DNA of 61,756 nt from NCBI GenBank assembly GCA_934351835.1, contig CAKRJP010000014.1, forward strand, positions 1 to 61,756, written 5' to 3'. Under the pieces are notes generated by a model. It did not search any database. It was not told where the DNA came from and was given only the letters and a program-made list of their open reading frames with translations. The stretch is from an uncultured Lachnospiraceae bacterium. GTDB lineage: Bacteria > Bacillota > Clostridia > Lachnospirales > Lachnospiraceae. This document shows, one piece after another, positions 50,901 through 60,000 of the stretch (its first letter is position 1; the number at the start of each line of letters is the position of its first letter). The translations under genes were made by a program, and so were the position numbers.

Positions 50901-51670
50901 AACTGGTGTATGTATGTAGTGACAGTGTGACGGGGATTTTTTCCGGAATTTATGATGCCTGGAAAAGTGGTAGAGATGCGAATGAGTGTGGAATTGCTTT
51001 GAAGGGGATGGTGGAACAGGAATTGTTTTGTGAATATACGCAAGTGGAAGAAACGGAGAAGAAAGCACTGGCAGTGGAACGCCTGATTCGAAGGCATCTG
51101 GGAGCATTAAGTTATGAGAGTATTTATTATGCGATGTTATCGGAAGATGCAGATAAAGCGGATGCCATTTTAAAGACAATGATGGCTGCGAAGTATATTC
51201 CGGACAGTACAAAAATCATGGAGCACTTGTCAGATCCTGATGTGGAGAAAGTATTTGAATTGAGTAGAAATGTGGGAAACGAGTCACATGTTTTTATTGA
51301 GTTTGTTCGGTTCCGTGAATTAGAGAATGGCGTATTATATTCTAAGATAGAACCGAAAAACCGTGTGCTCACTTGTATAGCACCACATTTTGCAGATCGT
51401 CTGACAATCGAAAACTGGATGATTTGTGATGCGACACATCAGGAATTTGTGGTACATGAAGCGAAAAAACAGTGGGTGCTGGTGAGCGGAGAAGAGATAT
51501 CTTCAGATATGACGGTCCGTTTTTCGAAGCAGGAATATGAGTATGAGAGGTTGTGGAATAGTTTCTGTCATACAATTGCAATTGAGTCCCGAAGAAATCC
51601 AAAGTGTCAGATGACACATCTGCCACTCAAATACCGAAAGAATCTGGTGGAGATTTTTTGTGATAGGTAG
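50897..51670 (+). CDS. TIGR03915 family putative DNA repair partner protein
   Basis: This 257-residue protein resembles the TIGR03915 family found as the obligate neighbour of the radical SAM protein upstream. Its N-terminal half is helical with VYVCSDSVTGIFSGIYDAW; the C-terminal half contains FIEFVRFRELENGVLYSKIEPKNRVLTCIAPHFADRL, often described as distantly related to uracil-DNA glycosylase-like domains. The catalytic role is untested. The genes overlap by four bases (ATGA), so the products are probably made in equal amounts and act together. Confidence 0.85.
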   Translation: MKLVYVCSDSVTGIFSGIYDAWKSGRDANECGIALKGMVEQELFCEYTQVEETEKKALAVERLIRRHLGALSYESIYYAMLSEDADKADAILKTMMAAKYIPDSTKIMEHLSDPDVEKVFELSRNVGNESHVFIEFVRFRELENGVLYSKIEPKNRVLTCIAPHFADRLTIENWMICDATHQEFVVHEAKKQWVLVSGEEISSDMTVRFSKQEYEYERLWNSFCHTIAIESRRNPKCQMTHLPLKYRKNLVEIFCDR

Positions 51671-51774
51671 ATGAAAATTTTGTGAAACGTGGATAACCAT
51701 CTCTGGCGAGTGAACGATGTGAGTAGTATAATGGATATCAATGGAAGTAAGTTGAGGGACAAGGAGAGAAAAAC

Positions 51775-54147
51775 ATGGATTTAATAATTCCGGTAATACG
51801 GATTTCAGTTCGAAATCTGGTGGAATTTATACTACGTTCAGGAGATATTGACCAGAGAATCATGGCAGCAGATAAGGATGCAATGCTTTTGGGAGGGAAG
51901 ATCCACAGGAAGATACAAAGACAGATGGGAGCAGATTACCATGCAGAGGTCGCCTTGAAGTATGAGATCCCCTGTAAAGGATTTGTCATCCGGTTGGAGG
52001 GAAGAGCGGACGGAATAATAGAGCTTCCGAAAGGAGCGGTTATAGATGAGATTAAAGGTGTTTTTATGAATCTTGAACAATTAAAAGAGCCGATAGAAGT
52101 ACATCTGGCACAGGCAAGATGCTATGCTTATATTTATGCCGTACAGCATGAACTGGATGAGGTCGGAGTCCAGATGACCTATTGCAATATGGAGACAGAA
52201 GAGCTGAAACGTTTTCAGCAGGTATATACGTACAAAGAATTGGAAGAATGGTTTTTTGAACTGATCGGACGGTATGAAAAATGGGCAAGATATCAAGTAA
52301 CCTGGAGAGAAAAACGAAATTTGTCCATCAAAGGTGTGGAATTTCCGTTTGATTACAGGGAAGGGCAGAGAAATTTGACGGTATCTGTTTATCGTACAAT
52401 CCTTCGGAAAAAGAAGTTGTTTATTCAGGCCCCGACGGGGATTGGTAAAACAATCGCAACGGTATTTCCGGCGGTAAAGGCGGTAGGAGAAGGGTTGAGT
52501 GAACGGATTTTTTATCTGACGGCAAAGACAATCACCCGTACAGTAGCATGGCAGGCGTTTGAACTTTTAAGAGAACAGGCTCTCCGCATGAAGGTGATTA
52601 TCCTGACAGCGAAGGAGAAGATATGTTTCTGCGAGGAGACAAAATGTAACCCGGATGCATGTCCTTATGCGAAAGGACATTTTGATCGAGTGAATGATGC
52701 AGTCTATGAACTCCTGACAACTTCAGACTGTGTGGACCGTGAGATAATTGAAGAGCAGGCAAGAAAATGGAATGTCTGTCCGTACGAAATGAGCCTGGAT
52801 CTTTCGGAATGGATGGATGCAATCATTTGCGATTATAATTATGTATTTGATCCGAATGCGTCCTTGAGGCGATTTTTCGGAGAAGGTGTGAAAGAAGATT
52901 GTATATTTTTGATTGATGAAGCACATAATCTGGTGGAACGTGGAAGAGAGATGTACACTGCCAGCATCTATAAAGAAGATTTCCTGAGGATTAAAAAAAT
53001 CGTCCGGTATGAAGATGAAAAGTTGGCAACAAGACTGGAGGCATGCAACAAGCAACTTTTAGCACTGAAAAGGGAATGCGAAGATTATCAGATTTTTGAC
53101 AGTGTTTCGAATGTGTACTTAAAAGTTTTGAATCTTATGACGCAGCTGGAACATTTTCTGGAGGAGAACAAAGAACGTTCCGGAAATGACGAGATGCGAA
53201 ATGAAGTACTGGAGTTTTATTTCCGGATCCGGATGTTTGTGGATACTTATGAACGGTTGGACGAAAATTATATTATTTATTCAGAGATTGAGCAGGATGG
53301 AAAGTTTAAGCTATGCCTGTACTGCGTGAATCCGGCCGCGAATCTGCAATCTTGTCTGGAAAAGGGAGTAGCGACAATCTTTTTTTCGGCAACACTATTG
53401 CCAATCCGTTATTATAAAAAATTGCTGAGTGTAGAAAAAGATGATTATGCAATTTATGCGAACTCTCCGTTTGATAGTTCCAATCGTCTGCTTCTGATGG
53501 GAGAAGATGTGAGCACCAAATATACGCGGAGAGATGCATCAATGTATCAGCGTTATGCAAGATATATTTTACAGGTGGCAGAATCACGGACAGGAAATTA
53601 TATGGTATTCTTTCCATCATATCGCTTCATGGAAGAAACTTACGAATTTTTTATAGAGCAGGTGGAAGAGACCGGTTCTGCTGTGGATTATGTTATGCAA
53701 TCTCAATATATGTCGGAGGAAGCAAGAGAAGCATTTCTTGAAAACTTCGAAGAAACAAAAAAATCAAGTTTCATTGGATTCTGCGTGATGGGAGGAATTT
53801 TTTCAGAGGGAATAGATCTTACGGATGATAAGTTGATCGGAGCAATGATTATTGGAACAGGGCTTCCGCAGGTGTGCAAAGAACGGGAGATTTTGAAATA
53901 TTATTTTGATACACATGGTGAGAGGGGATTTGACTATGCGTATTTATATCCGGGCATGAATAAAGTATTACAGTCTGCAGGCAGAGTAATTCGAACGGAT
54001 ATGGACAGAGGAGTTATACTCCTGCTGGATGATCGGTTCAGAGACCGGAGATATCGGGAGAGTTTCCCGAGAGAATGGGACAATATAAAAAGCTGTAATA
54101 TTAAAAATATTACAGCGCAGATTCAGTCGTTCTGGTCGGAAAAGTAA
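51775..54147 (+). CDS. PD-(D/E)XK nuclease fused to XPD/DinG-type helicase
   Basis: The N-terminal ~180 residues of this 790-residue protein look like a Cas4/RecB-type nuclease (EGRADGI at about 82-88 and IDEIKG at about 97-102 give the catalytic Asp, Glu-x-Lys). From about 195 an SF2 helicase follows with FDYREGQ (Q-motif region), Walker A APTGIGKT (about 219-226), DEAH (about 379-382) and a final QSAGRVIRT motif VI. Four cysteines between Walker A and DEAH (about 284-330, in CFCEETKC, DACPY and NVCPYE) fit an XPD-like [4Fe-4S] cluster. It lies 104 bases after the TIGR03915 gene, with AAGGAGAG before ATG 51775 and a possible -10 (TATAAT, 51727-51732). Confidence 0.88.
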   Translation: MDLIIPVIRISVRNLVEFILRSGDIDQRIMAADKDAMLLGGKIHRKIQRQMGADYHAEVALKYEIPCKGFVIRLEGRADGIIELPKGAVIDEIKGVFMNLEQLKEPIEVHLAQARCYAYIYAVQHELDEVGVQMTYCNMETEELKRFQQVYTYKELEEWFFELIGRYEKWARYQVTWREKRNLSIKGVEFPFDYREGQRNLTVSVYRTILRKKKLFIQAPTGIGKTIATVFPAVKAVGEGLSERIFYLTAKTITRTVAWQAFELLREQALRMKVIILTAKEKICFCEETKCNPDACPYAKGHFDRVNDAVYELLTTSDCVDREIIEEQARKWNVCPYEMSLDLSEWMDAIICDYNYVFDPNASLRRFFGEGVKEDCIFLIDEAHNLVERGREMYTASIYKEDFLRIKKIVRYEDEKLATRLEACNKQLLALKRECEDYQIFDSVSNVYLKVLNLMTQLEHFLEENKERSGNDEMRNEVLEFYFRIRMFVDTYERLDENYIIYSEIEQDGKFKLCLYCVNPAANLQSCLEKGVATIFFSATLLPIRYYKKLLSVEKDDYAIYANSPFDSSNRLLLMGEDVSTKYTRRDASMYQRYARYILQVAESRTGNYMVFFPSYRFMEETYEFFIEQVEETGSAVDYVMQSQYMSEEAREAFLENFEETKKSSFIGFCVMGGIFSEGIDLTDDKLIGAMIIGTGLPQVCKEREILKYYFDTHGERGFDYAYLYPGMNKVLQSAGRVIRTDMDRGVILLLDDRFRDRRYRESFPREWDNIKSCNIKNITAQIQSFWSEK
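54087..54116 (-). terminator. lysR terminator inside the helicase coding sequence
   Basis: GCTGTAATATT (54092-54102) and AATATTACAGC (54106-54116) form a perfect 11-bp stem with a three-base loop. On the minus strand it is followed by T5 (54091-54087), starting six bases after the lysR stop. It lies entirely within the last codons of the convergent helicase gene. Confidence 0.85.
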
Positions 54148-55010
54148 TTTAAAAATGCCTGTGCAGATTTAGAGATAGGGATCTGATTATTGTAAGCGAT
54201 CGCTAATTCCCTTGCTGGAATCTCTGCTTGTGTTTCGACAACGAATAAGTTACTGGAATTATGTGGAATACAGTAATCCGGAACGAAAGCAATCCCAAGA
54301 CCGATGCTTGCCAGATCAATCAGAAGGTCATTACTGCTGAGTTCGATCTCGGGGATCAGATCCAACTGTTGTTCCTGGAACAGTGAATGCAAAAATTCAC
54401 TAGTAGTACTGGTTTTGTTCAGCATGAGAATCGGATACTCTAAGAGTTCTTTTAAAGATAGCTTTTTCCCTTTTAATTCCTCAAAAGATTCATTAGCAAC
54501 GAATACATCTTTGAATGTATGGATTTTTTTAACATGTGCGATATTTCGCAGATAAGGATTCGGAAGATTGACAACAATCAGATCGACCTGACCACTCTCT
54601 AATAAATCTACACATCCAATAGATGTTGCGTTTGTCACTTTGATGTGAGCCTGTGGAAACTCCATATGAAGTCGCTTTAAATATGGGACCAGAAAATATC
54701 GGCAGATGGTATCGCTTGCACCGATTCGAATCTGGCCGCCGGTAGAGTTCGCATCTAACAGCTGCGATTCGCCTCTGTGAATCAGGTGCATAGCGGGTTC
54801 GATATGTCGGAGTAGAATCTCACCTTCCGGGGTGAGAGATACCTTTTTGGTACTTCGGATAAAAAGTGTCTGTCCTAATTTCTTTTCCAGAGATTTGATT
54901 GACTGACTGACTGCAGACTGAGAAATAAATAATTTCTTAGAAGCCTCTGAGAAACTTAAAGTTGAGGCAACATAGTAAAATACTTTATATAGCTCGTAAT
55001 TGATATCCAT
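54123..55010 (-). CDS. LysR family transcriptional regulator
   Basis: This 295-residue regulator has an N-terminal winged helix-turn-helix (YKVFYYVASTLSFSEASKKLFISQSAVSQSIKSLEKKLGQTLFIRSTKKVSLTPEG, about 8-63) and a periplasmic-binding-protein-like effector domain (about 88-290). The effector is unknown. AAGGAGAA precedes the start at 55010. It diverges from the DUF1461 gene, and its 3' end overlaps the helicase gene tail-to-tail by 25 bases. Confidence 0.93.
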   Translation of the reverse strand: MDINYELYKVFYYVASTLSFSEASKKLFISQSAVSQSIKSLEKKLGQTLFIRSTKKVSLTPEGEILLRHIEPAMHLIHRGESQLLDANSTGGQIRIGASDTICRYFLVPYLKRLHMEFPQAHIKVTNATSIGCVDLLESGQVDLIVVNLPNPYLRNIAHVKKIHTFKDVFVANESFEELKGKKLSLKELLEYPILMLNKTSTTSEFLHSLFQEQQLDLIPEIELSSNDLLIDLASIGLGIAFVPDYCIPHNSSNLFVVETQAEIPARELAIAYNNQIPISKSAQAFLNYFSDQND

Positions 55011-55030
55011 GATAAGTTCTCCTTATTAAT

Positions 55031-55070
55031 CTTATAAGTTATTATAAGTCAAAAGCGGATGAAATACAAT
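55031..55070. promoter_or_regulatory. overlapping divergent promoters with palindromic LysR site
   Basis: The palindrome CTTATAA-N4-TTATAAG (55031-55048) contains the lysR -10 (TATAAT, minus, 55046-55041; -35 TTGTAT at 55069-55064, 17 bp) and the likely -35 of the rightward gene (TTATAA 55042-55047; -10 TACAAT 55065-55070, 17 bp). A regulator bound here would affect both genes. Confidence 0.6.
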
Positions 55071-55125
55071 GATTATTCTGCTAGAATTAAGAAAGAGAGT
55101 AGAATAAAGAGAGAAACAGAAAAAT

Positions 55126-55896
55126 ATGAAATTAAGACGAAAGATTTCAGTAGAAGATGGAACAAGAATGCAAAGAATTGTGACTGTAGGAGCAATGATA
55201 TTATTGGTTTTTTCAATGTTACTGACGAGTATTCAGATTGCTGTGTACGGTGATAGTCATTATAGCTTTTATCGAAAGGAATACGACAAATATTTTGTAC
55301 CACATGTTCTTCGGATGGACATAGATGATATTATGGTAGTCACAGAATGTATGATGGATTATCTGATTGGAAAAGAAGAAAGTCTGTCTGTTGAAACAGA
55401 AGTTGACGGAACAGTGCAGGATTTCTTTAATGAACAGGATCGTCTTCATATGGCAGATGTTAAGAACTTATTCTTGGATGGATTGAAACTCAGAAATATT
55501 TGTGTGGGAGTTTCGGTTATACTTCTTTTTGGAATTTTTATTATGGGAAAACATGGGTTTAGACTATTGGTATATGGTTACTTGCGTGCACTCACACTTT
55601 TTGTGGTTCTGGGGATTTTTTTTGCGATTATATTTACAATAGATTTTACAGATTGTTTTACGATATTTCACAAGATATTTTTCACCAATGATTTGTGGTT
55701 GTTTGATCCTGCGACAGATTATATGATTCGGATGTTGCCGGAAGGTTTTTTCGCAGATATGGTAATCAGAATCGCAGTCATATTTGGAATAGAGAGTGTG
55801 TTTGTGGGAGGCGTTTTGTCAAGTGCCGGAAAATTTGCTGAAAAGAAATGGAAAAAGAATAGCGGACATGATATAGAAGGCACAGGTGAGGAATAG
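55126..55896 (+). CDS. TIGR01906/DUF1461 integral membrane protein
   Basis: This 256-residue membrane protein resembles the DUF1461 (TIGR01906) family of Bacillota. It has an N-terminal helix (about 19-40), an extracellular domain with YDKYFVPHVLRMDIDDIMVVTECMMDYLIGK, then three further helices (about 128-147, 155-175 and 210-235) and a basic/acidic tail. The family function is not established. It is divergent from, and probably controlled by, the LysR regulator. purL follows after 113 bases. Confidence 0.82.
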   Translation: MKLRRKISVEDGTRMQRIVTVGAMILLVFSMLLTSIQIAVYGDSHYSFYRKEYDKYFVPHVLRMDIDDIMVVTECMMDYLIGKEESLSVETEVDGTVQDFFNEQDRLHMADVKNLFLDGLKLRNICVGVSVILLFGIFIMGKHGFRLLVYGYLRALTLFVVLGIFFAIIFTIDFTDCFTIFHKIFFTNDLWLFDPATDYMIRMLPEGFFADMVIRIAVIFGIESVFVGGVLSSAGKFAEKKWKKNSGHDIEGTGEE

Positions 55897-55914
55897 TAAG
55901 ATAAGAAAAGATTA

Positions 55915-55967
55915 TAAGTATATTAAGATATATTAATTATACTTAATAATATAGATTATGCTACAAT
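55915..55967 (+). promoter_or_regulatory. purL upstream palindrome and probable promoter
   Basis: An AT-rich imperfect palindrome, TAAGTATATTAA-N6-TTAATTATACTTA (55915-55945), precedes a -10-like TACAAT (55962-55967) with no good -35. It could be an operator, but no matching regulator is recognised. Confidence 0.4.
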
Positions 55968-56009
55968 GGAACTATAATAAACATAAGATTCATAAGTGGA
56001 GGAAGATTT

Positions 56010-59000
56010 ATGAGCAGTGTAAGACGTGTGTATGTGGAGAAAAAACCAGGATTTGCTGTACAGGCAGAAGATTTAAAGCATGAAATTAAAAGCTATCTTG
56101 GAATTAAAGATGTGAAAGAAGTTCGTGTACTGATTCGTTATGATGTTGAGAATGTGTCTGAAGCGATTTTTGAGAAGGCGTGCCATGGCATTTTTGCAGA
56201 GCCACCGGTAGATACTTTATATCAGGAGGAGTTCCCGGTAGGGGAGAATAGCAGAATCTTTTCTGTAGAATTCCTGCCTGGTCAGTTTGATCAGAGAGCT
56301 GATTCCGCAGTACAGTGTATTCAGTTTATTAAAGAGGATGAGCAGCCGGTGATTAAGACGGCAACGACTTATGTGATTGTTGGTAATGCCGGAGTGATTT
56401 CAGAGGAAGAGTTTGATGCAATCAAAGCACATTGTATCAATCCGGTAGATTCCAGAGAGACAGGCCTGGACAAACCGGAGACACTGGTGACTAAATTTGA
56501 TGAGCCGGAAGATGTTATTATTTTTGATGGATTTAAAGATATGCCGGATGAAGAGTTGAAAGAATTATATGATTCCCTCGGACTTGCGATGACATTTAAA
56601 GATTTTAAACATATCCAGAAGTATTTCCACGGTGAAGAAAAAAGAGATCCTTCAATGACAGAAATCCGTGTTCTGGATACCTATTGGTCAGATCACTGCC
56701 GTCATACAACTTTCTCTACAGAGCTGACAGAGGTTTTGTTTGGCGAAGGAGATTACAGAACACCAATTGAGGAAACCTATAAGCAATATCAGAAAGATTT
56801 TGCAGAAATTTATAAAAACAGAGATGATAAGTTTGTGTGTCTGATGGATCTGGCACTTTTAGCTGCCAAGAAATTAAAAGCAGAAGGAAAGCTTGATGAT
56901 CAGGAAGAATCTGATGAAATCAATGCCTGCAGTATTGTTGTTCCTGTAAAAGTAGATGGTGTAGAGGAAGAATGGTTAGTTAACTTTAAGAATGAGACAC
57001 ATAACCATCCAACAGAGATTGAGCCATTTGGTGGAGCTGCAACCTGTCTTGGAGGAGCGATCAGAGATCCGCTTTCAGGACGTACTTATGTATATCAGGC
57101 AATGCGTGTAACCGGTGCGGCAGATCCGACAGTATCTGTAAAAGATACTTTGAAGGGAAAACTTCCACAGAAGAAACTGGTACGTGAGGCGGCACATGGT
57201 TATAGTTCTTATGGTAACCAGATTGGTCTTGCTACCGGTGCAGTAAAAGAAATTTACCATCCAAATTATGTGGCAAAACGTATGGAAATTGGTGCTGTTA
57301 TGGGAGCTGCTCCTAGACGTGCGGTCATCCGTGAAACTTCTGATCCGGGTGATATCATCATCTTGTTGGGTGGACGTACAGGACGTGACGGTTGCGGTGG
57401 AGCAACGGGTTCTTCAAAGGTACATACTCTGGAGTCTATTGAAACTTGCGGGGCAGAAGTACAGAAAGGTAATGCACCTACTGAACGTAAAATTCAGCGT
57501 ATGTTCAAGAGAGAAGAAGTTAGCAAATTGATCAAGAAATGCAATGACTTTGGAGCAGGTGGTGTGTCTGTAGCAATTGGCGAGCTGGCGGATGGGCTGA
57601 AGGTTAATCTTGATAAAGTGCCTAAGAAATATGCAGGACTTGACGGAACAGAGATTGCAATCTCTGAGTCTCAGGAACGTATGGCAGTTGTTGTTGACCC
57701 GAAAGATGTAGAAGAATTTTTGAAATATGCAAATGAGGAAAACCTGGAGGCTACGATTGTTGCGGAAGTAACAGAAGAACCTAGACTGGTACTTTCATGG
57801 AGAGGAAAGGATATTGTAAACTTATCCAGAGCATTCCTTGACACTAATGGAGCACACCAGGAGACAAAGGTTTCTGTTGAAATTCCAAATCGCAAAGACA
57901 GTATTCTCGGAAGAGCAGAGATCGGTGATGTCAGAACAAAATGGCTGGAGACGCTGCGTGATTTAAATGTATGTTCTCAGAAGGGTTTGGTAGAAATGTT
58001 CGATGGTTCTATCGGAGCAGCTTCTGTATTTATGCCACACGGCGGTAAGTATCAGATGACAGAGACACAGAGCATGGTGGCAAAACTTCCGGTAACAAAA
58101 GGAGATTGTGATACCGTAACGATGATGAGCTATGGATTTGATCCATATCTGTCTACGTGGAGTCCGTACCACGGAGCAATCTATGCGGTAACAGAATCTA
58201 TTGCAAAAATTGTGGCAAACGGTGGAGATTACAGCAAGATTCGTTTCACATTCCAGGAGTACTTCCGCAGAATGTCTGAAGATCCATCCAGATGGAGCCA
58301 GCCATTTGCAGCACTTCTCGGTGCTTATGATGCACAGTTGGGCTATGGACTTCCTTCTATTGGCGGTAAGGACAGTATGTCCGGTACATTTGAAGACATT
58401 GATGTGCCTCCGACACTGGTATCTTTCGCAGTAGATATTGCGACAGAAAAAGATATTATTACACCGGAACTTAAGAATGTGGGAGATAAACTGGTATGGT
58501 TACAGATCCCAACGAATGAGTATGACATTCCGGTTTATGATAAAGTAATGGATCAGTATGCAAAATTTACAGAGAACATTCATGCAGGTAATATTGTGGC
58601 TGCTTATGCGCTCGACAGACATGGTATCGCATCTTCAGTAAGTAAGATGGCGTTTGGTAACGGAATGGGTGTAAATATTGATCCAAGCGTAGATGCAAAA
58701 GACTTGTTTGCGCCGGAGTTCGGTGACCTGATTGCAGAAGTTCCGGCAGATAAATTAGGCGAGCTGACATTTGATTATACTGTAATTGGTGAAGTGACTG
58801 CTGATGCGGCAATTACATATGGAGATATGAAGATTGAACTTTCGGAGGCAGAGACAGCATGGAAAGAAACCCTGGAATCTGTATTCAGTACTAACTCAGG
58901 AGCAGAAGGACAGGAACAGAAGGTGGAGACAGGTCTTTATGATACAAAAGATATCCATATCTGCAGTCATAAGATTGCGCAGCCAACAGTATTTATACCG

Positions 59001-59777
59001 GTGTTCCCAGGTACAAACTGTGAGTATGACAGTGCGAAAGCATTTGAAAGAGCCGGAGCGAAAGTTGTGACAAAGGTATTTAAGAATCTTACAGCAGCAG
59101 ATATTGTGGATTCTGTAAATATTTTTGAAAAAGCTATCAATGATGCACAGATCATCATGTTCCCAGGTGGATTCAGTGCTGGTGATGAACCGGATGGATC
59201 TGCAAAATTCTTTGCAACAGCATTCCAAAATGCGAAGATCAAAGAAGCAGTGGAAAAATTATTAAATGAGAGAGATGGTCTTGCTCTTGGTATTTGTAAT
59301 GGATTCCAGGCACTGATCAAACTTGGTCTTGTACCGAATGGACAAATTACCGGTCAGACACCAGATTCTCCGACGTTGACATATAATACTATCGGACGTC
59401 ATATTTCTAAGATGGTATATACAAAAGTAGTGACGAATAAGTCGCCTTGGCTTGCTAATGCAACACTGGGTGGAGTATACACCAATCCGGCATCACACGG
59501 AGAGGGACGTTTTGTTGCAAATAAAGAGTGGCTGGAAAAATTATTCGCCAATGGTCAGGTTGCAACGCAGTACTGCGATCTGGATGGAAATATCACAATG
59601 AATGAAGAATGGAATGTTAATGGTTCTTACCTTGCAATTGAAGGAATCACAAGTCCTGATGGACGTGTACTTGGTAAGATGGCTCATTCAGAGAGACGCG
59701 CACGTTCTGTGGCAAAGAATATCTATGGTGAGCAGGATATGAAGATCTTTGAGTCTGGTGTGGAATATTTCAAATAA
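56010..59777 (+). CDS. purL: phosphoribosylformylglycinamidine synthase PurL (large single-chain form)
   Basis: PurL converts FGAR, ATP and glutamine to FGAM in purine synthesis. The 1,255-residue protein combines an N-terminal PurS-like segment, two AIRS-type halves (SDHCRHTTF, NFKNETHNHPTEIEPFGGAATCLGG, GGRTGRDGCGGATGSS, SESQERMAV, GGKDSMSGTF) and a C-terminal glutamine amidotransferase (PGTNCEYDSAKAFERAGA, FPGGFSAGDEPDGSAKFF, catalytic Cys in LGICNGFQAL, SHGEGRF). This fused form replaces the separate PurS, PurL and PurQ of Bacillus. It appears monocistronic. Confidence 0.97.
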   Translation: MSSVRRVYVEKKPGFAVQAEDLKHEIKSYLGIKDVKEVRVLIRYDVENVSEAIFEKACHGIFAEPPVDTLYQEEFPVGENSRIFSVEFLPGQFDQRADSAVQCIQFIKEDEQPVIKTATTYVIVGNAGVISEEEFDAIKAHCINPVDSRETGLDKPETLVTKFDEPEDVIIFDGFKDMPDEELKELYDSLGLAMTFKDFKHIQKYFHGEEKRDPSMTEIRVLDTYWSDHCRHTTFSTELTEVLFGEGDYRTPIEETYKQYQKDFAEIYKNRDDKFVCLMDLALLAAKKLKAEGKLDDQEESDEINACSIVVPVKVDGVEEEWLVNFKNETHNHPTEIEPFGGAATCLGGAIRDPLSGRTYVYQAMRVTGAADPTVSVKDTLKGKLPQKKLVREAAHGYSSYGNQIGLATGAVKEIYHPNYVAKRMEIGAVMGAAPRRAVIRETSDPGDIIILLGGRTGRDGCGGATGSSKVHTLESIETCGAEVQKGNAPTERKIQRMFKREEVSKLIKKCNDFGAGGVSVAIGELADGLKVNLDKVPKKYAGLDGTEIAISESQERMAVVVDPKDVEEFLKYANEENLEATIVAEVTEEPRLVLSWRGKDIVNLSRAFLDTNGAHQETKVSVEIPNRKDSILGRAEIGDVRTKWLETLRDLNVCSQKGLVEMFDGSIGAASVFMPHGGKYQMTETQSMVAKLPVTKGDCDTVTMMSYGFDPYLSTWSPYHGAIYAVTESIAKIVANGGDYSKIRFTFQEYFRRMSEDPSRWSQPFAALLGAYDAQLGYGLPSIGGKDSMSGTFEDIDVPPTLVSFAVDIATEKDIITPELKNVGDKLVWLQIPTNEYDIPVYDKVMDQYAKFTENIHAGNIVAAYALDRHGIASSVSKMAFGNGMGVNIDPSVDAKDLFAPEFGDLIAEVPADKLGELTFDYTVIGEVTADAAITYGDMKIELSEAETAWKETLESVFSTNSGAEGQEQKVETGLYDTKDIHICSHKIAQPTVFIPVFPGTNCEYDSAKAFERAGAKVVTKVFKNLTAADIVDSVNIFEKAINDAQIIMFPGGFSAGDEPDGSAKFFATAFQNAKIKEAVEKLLNERDGLALGICNGFQALIKLGLVPNGQITGQTPDSPTLTYNTIGRHISKMVYTKVVTNKSPWLANATLGGVYTNPASHGEGRFVANKEWLEKLFANGQVATQYCDLDGNITMNEEWNVNGSYLAIEGITSPDGRVLGKMAHSERRARSVAKNIYGEQDMKIFESGVEYFK

Positions 59778-59840
59778 GCATGAAAATGCAAGAAAAGAAC
59801 GATGAAATTGCAAAAACCGGAATTTAATGTTAAAAAAACA

Positions 59841-59880
59841 GTAAAAAACTCTTGTGTTATGTAAAAAACTTTAGTACAAT
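59841..59880 (+). promoter_or_regulatory. gdhA promoter with direct repeats
   Basis: TTGTGT (59852-59857), 17 bp, TACAAT (59875-59880). GTAAAAAACT occurs twice (59841-59850 and 59861-59870), exactly 20 bp apart, bracketing the -35, which suggests a regulator binding one face of the helix. Confidence 0.55.
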
Positions 59881-59900
59881 AACGTAGGACAGCGAAGTCG

Positions 59901-59931
59901 AAAAGCGGATGACATTGTTCATCCGCTTTTG
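59901..59931 (+). terminator. hairpin in gdhA leader
   Basis: AAAAGCGGATGA (59901-59912) pairs perfectly with TCATCCGCTTTT (59919-59930). It lies downstream of the promoter at 59852-59880 and about 70 bases before gdhA, so it may be an attenuator. It could instead be a purL terminator lying past a promoter. The T tract (TTTTGCTTT) is broken. Confidence 0.6.
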
Positions 59932-60000
59932 CTTTACAAGATGCAAGTTTTTGTAAATCGTATGTTCAAAAATTATAGTTACACGTAGGAGGTAAATGGT

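Noticed and set aside
51712..51725. Third LexA-like site before the helicase gene (GAACGATGTGAG)
   Set aside because: Only the left half-site GAAC is intact; the right half is not GTTC.
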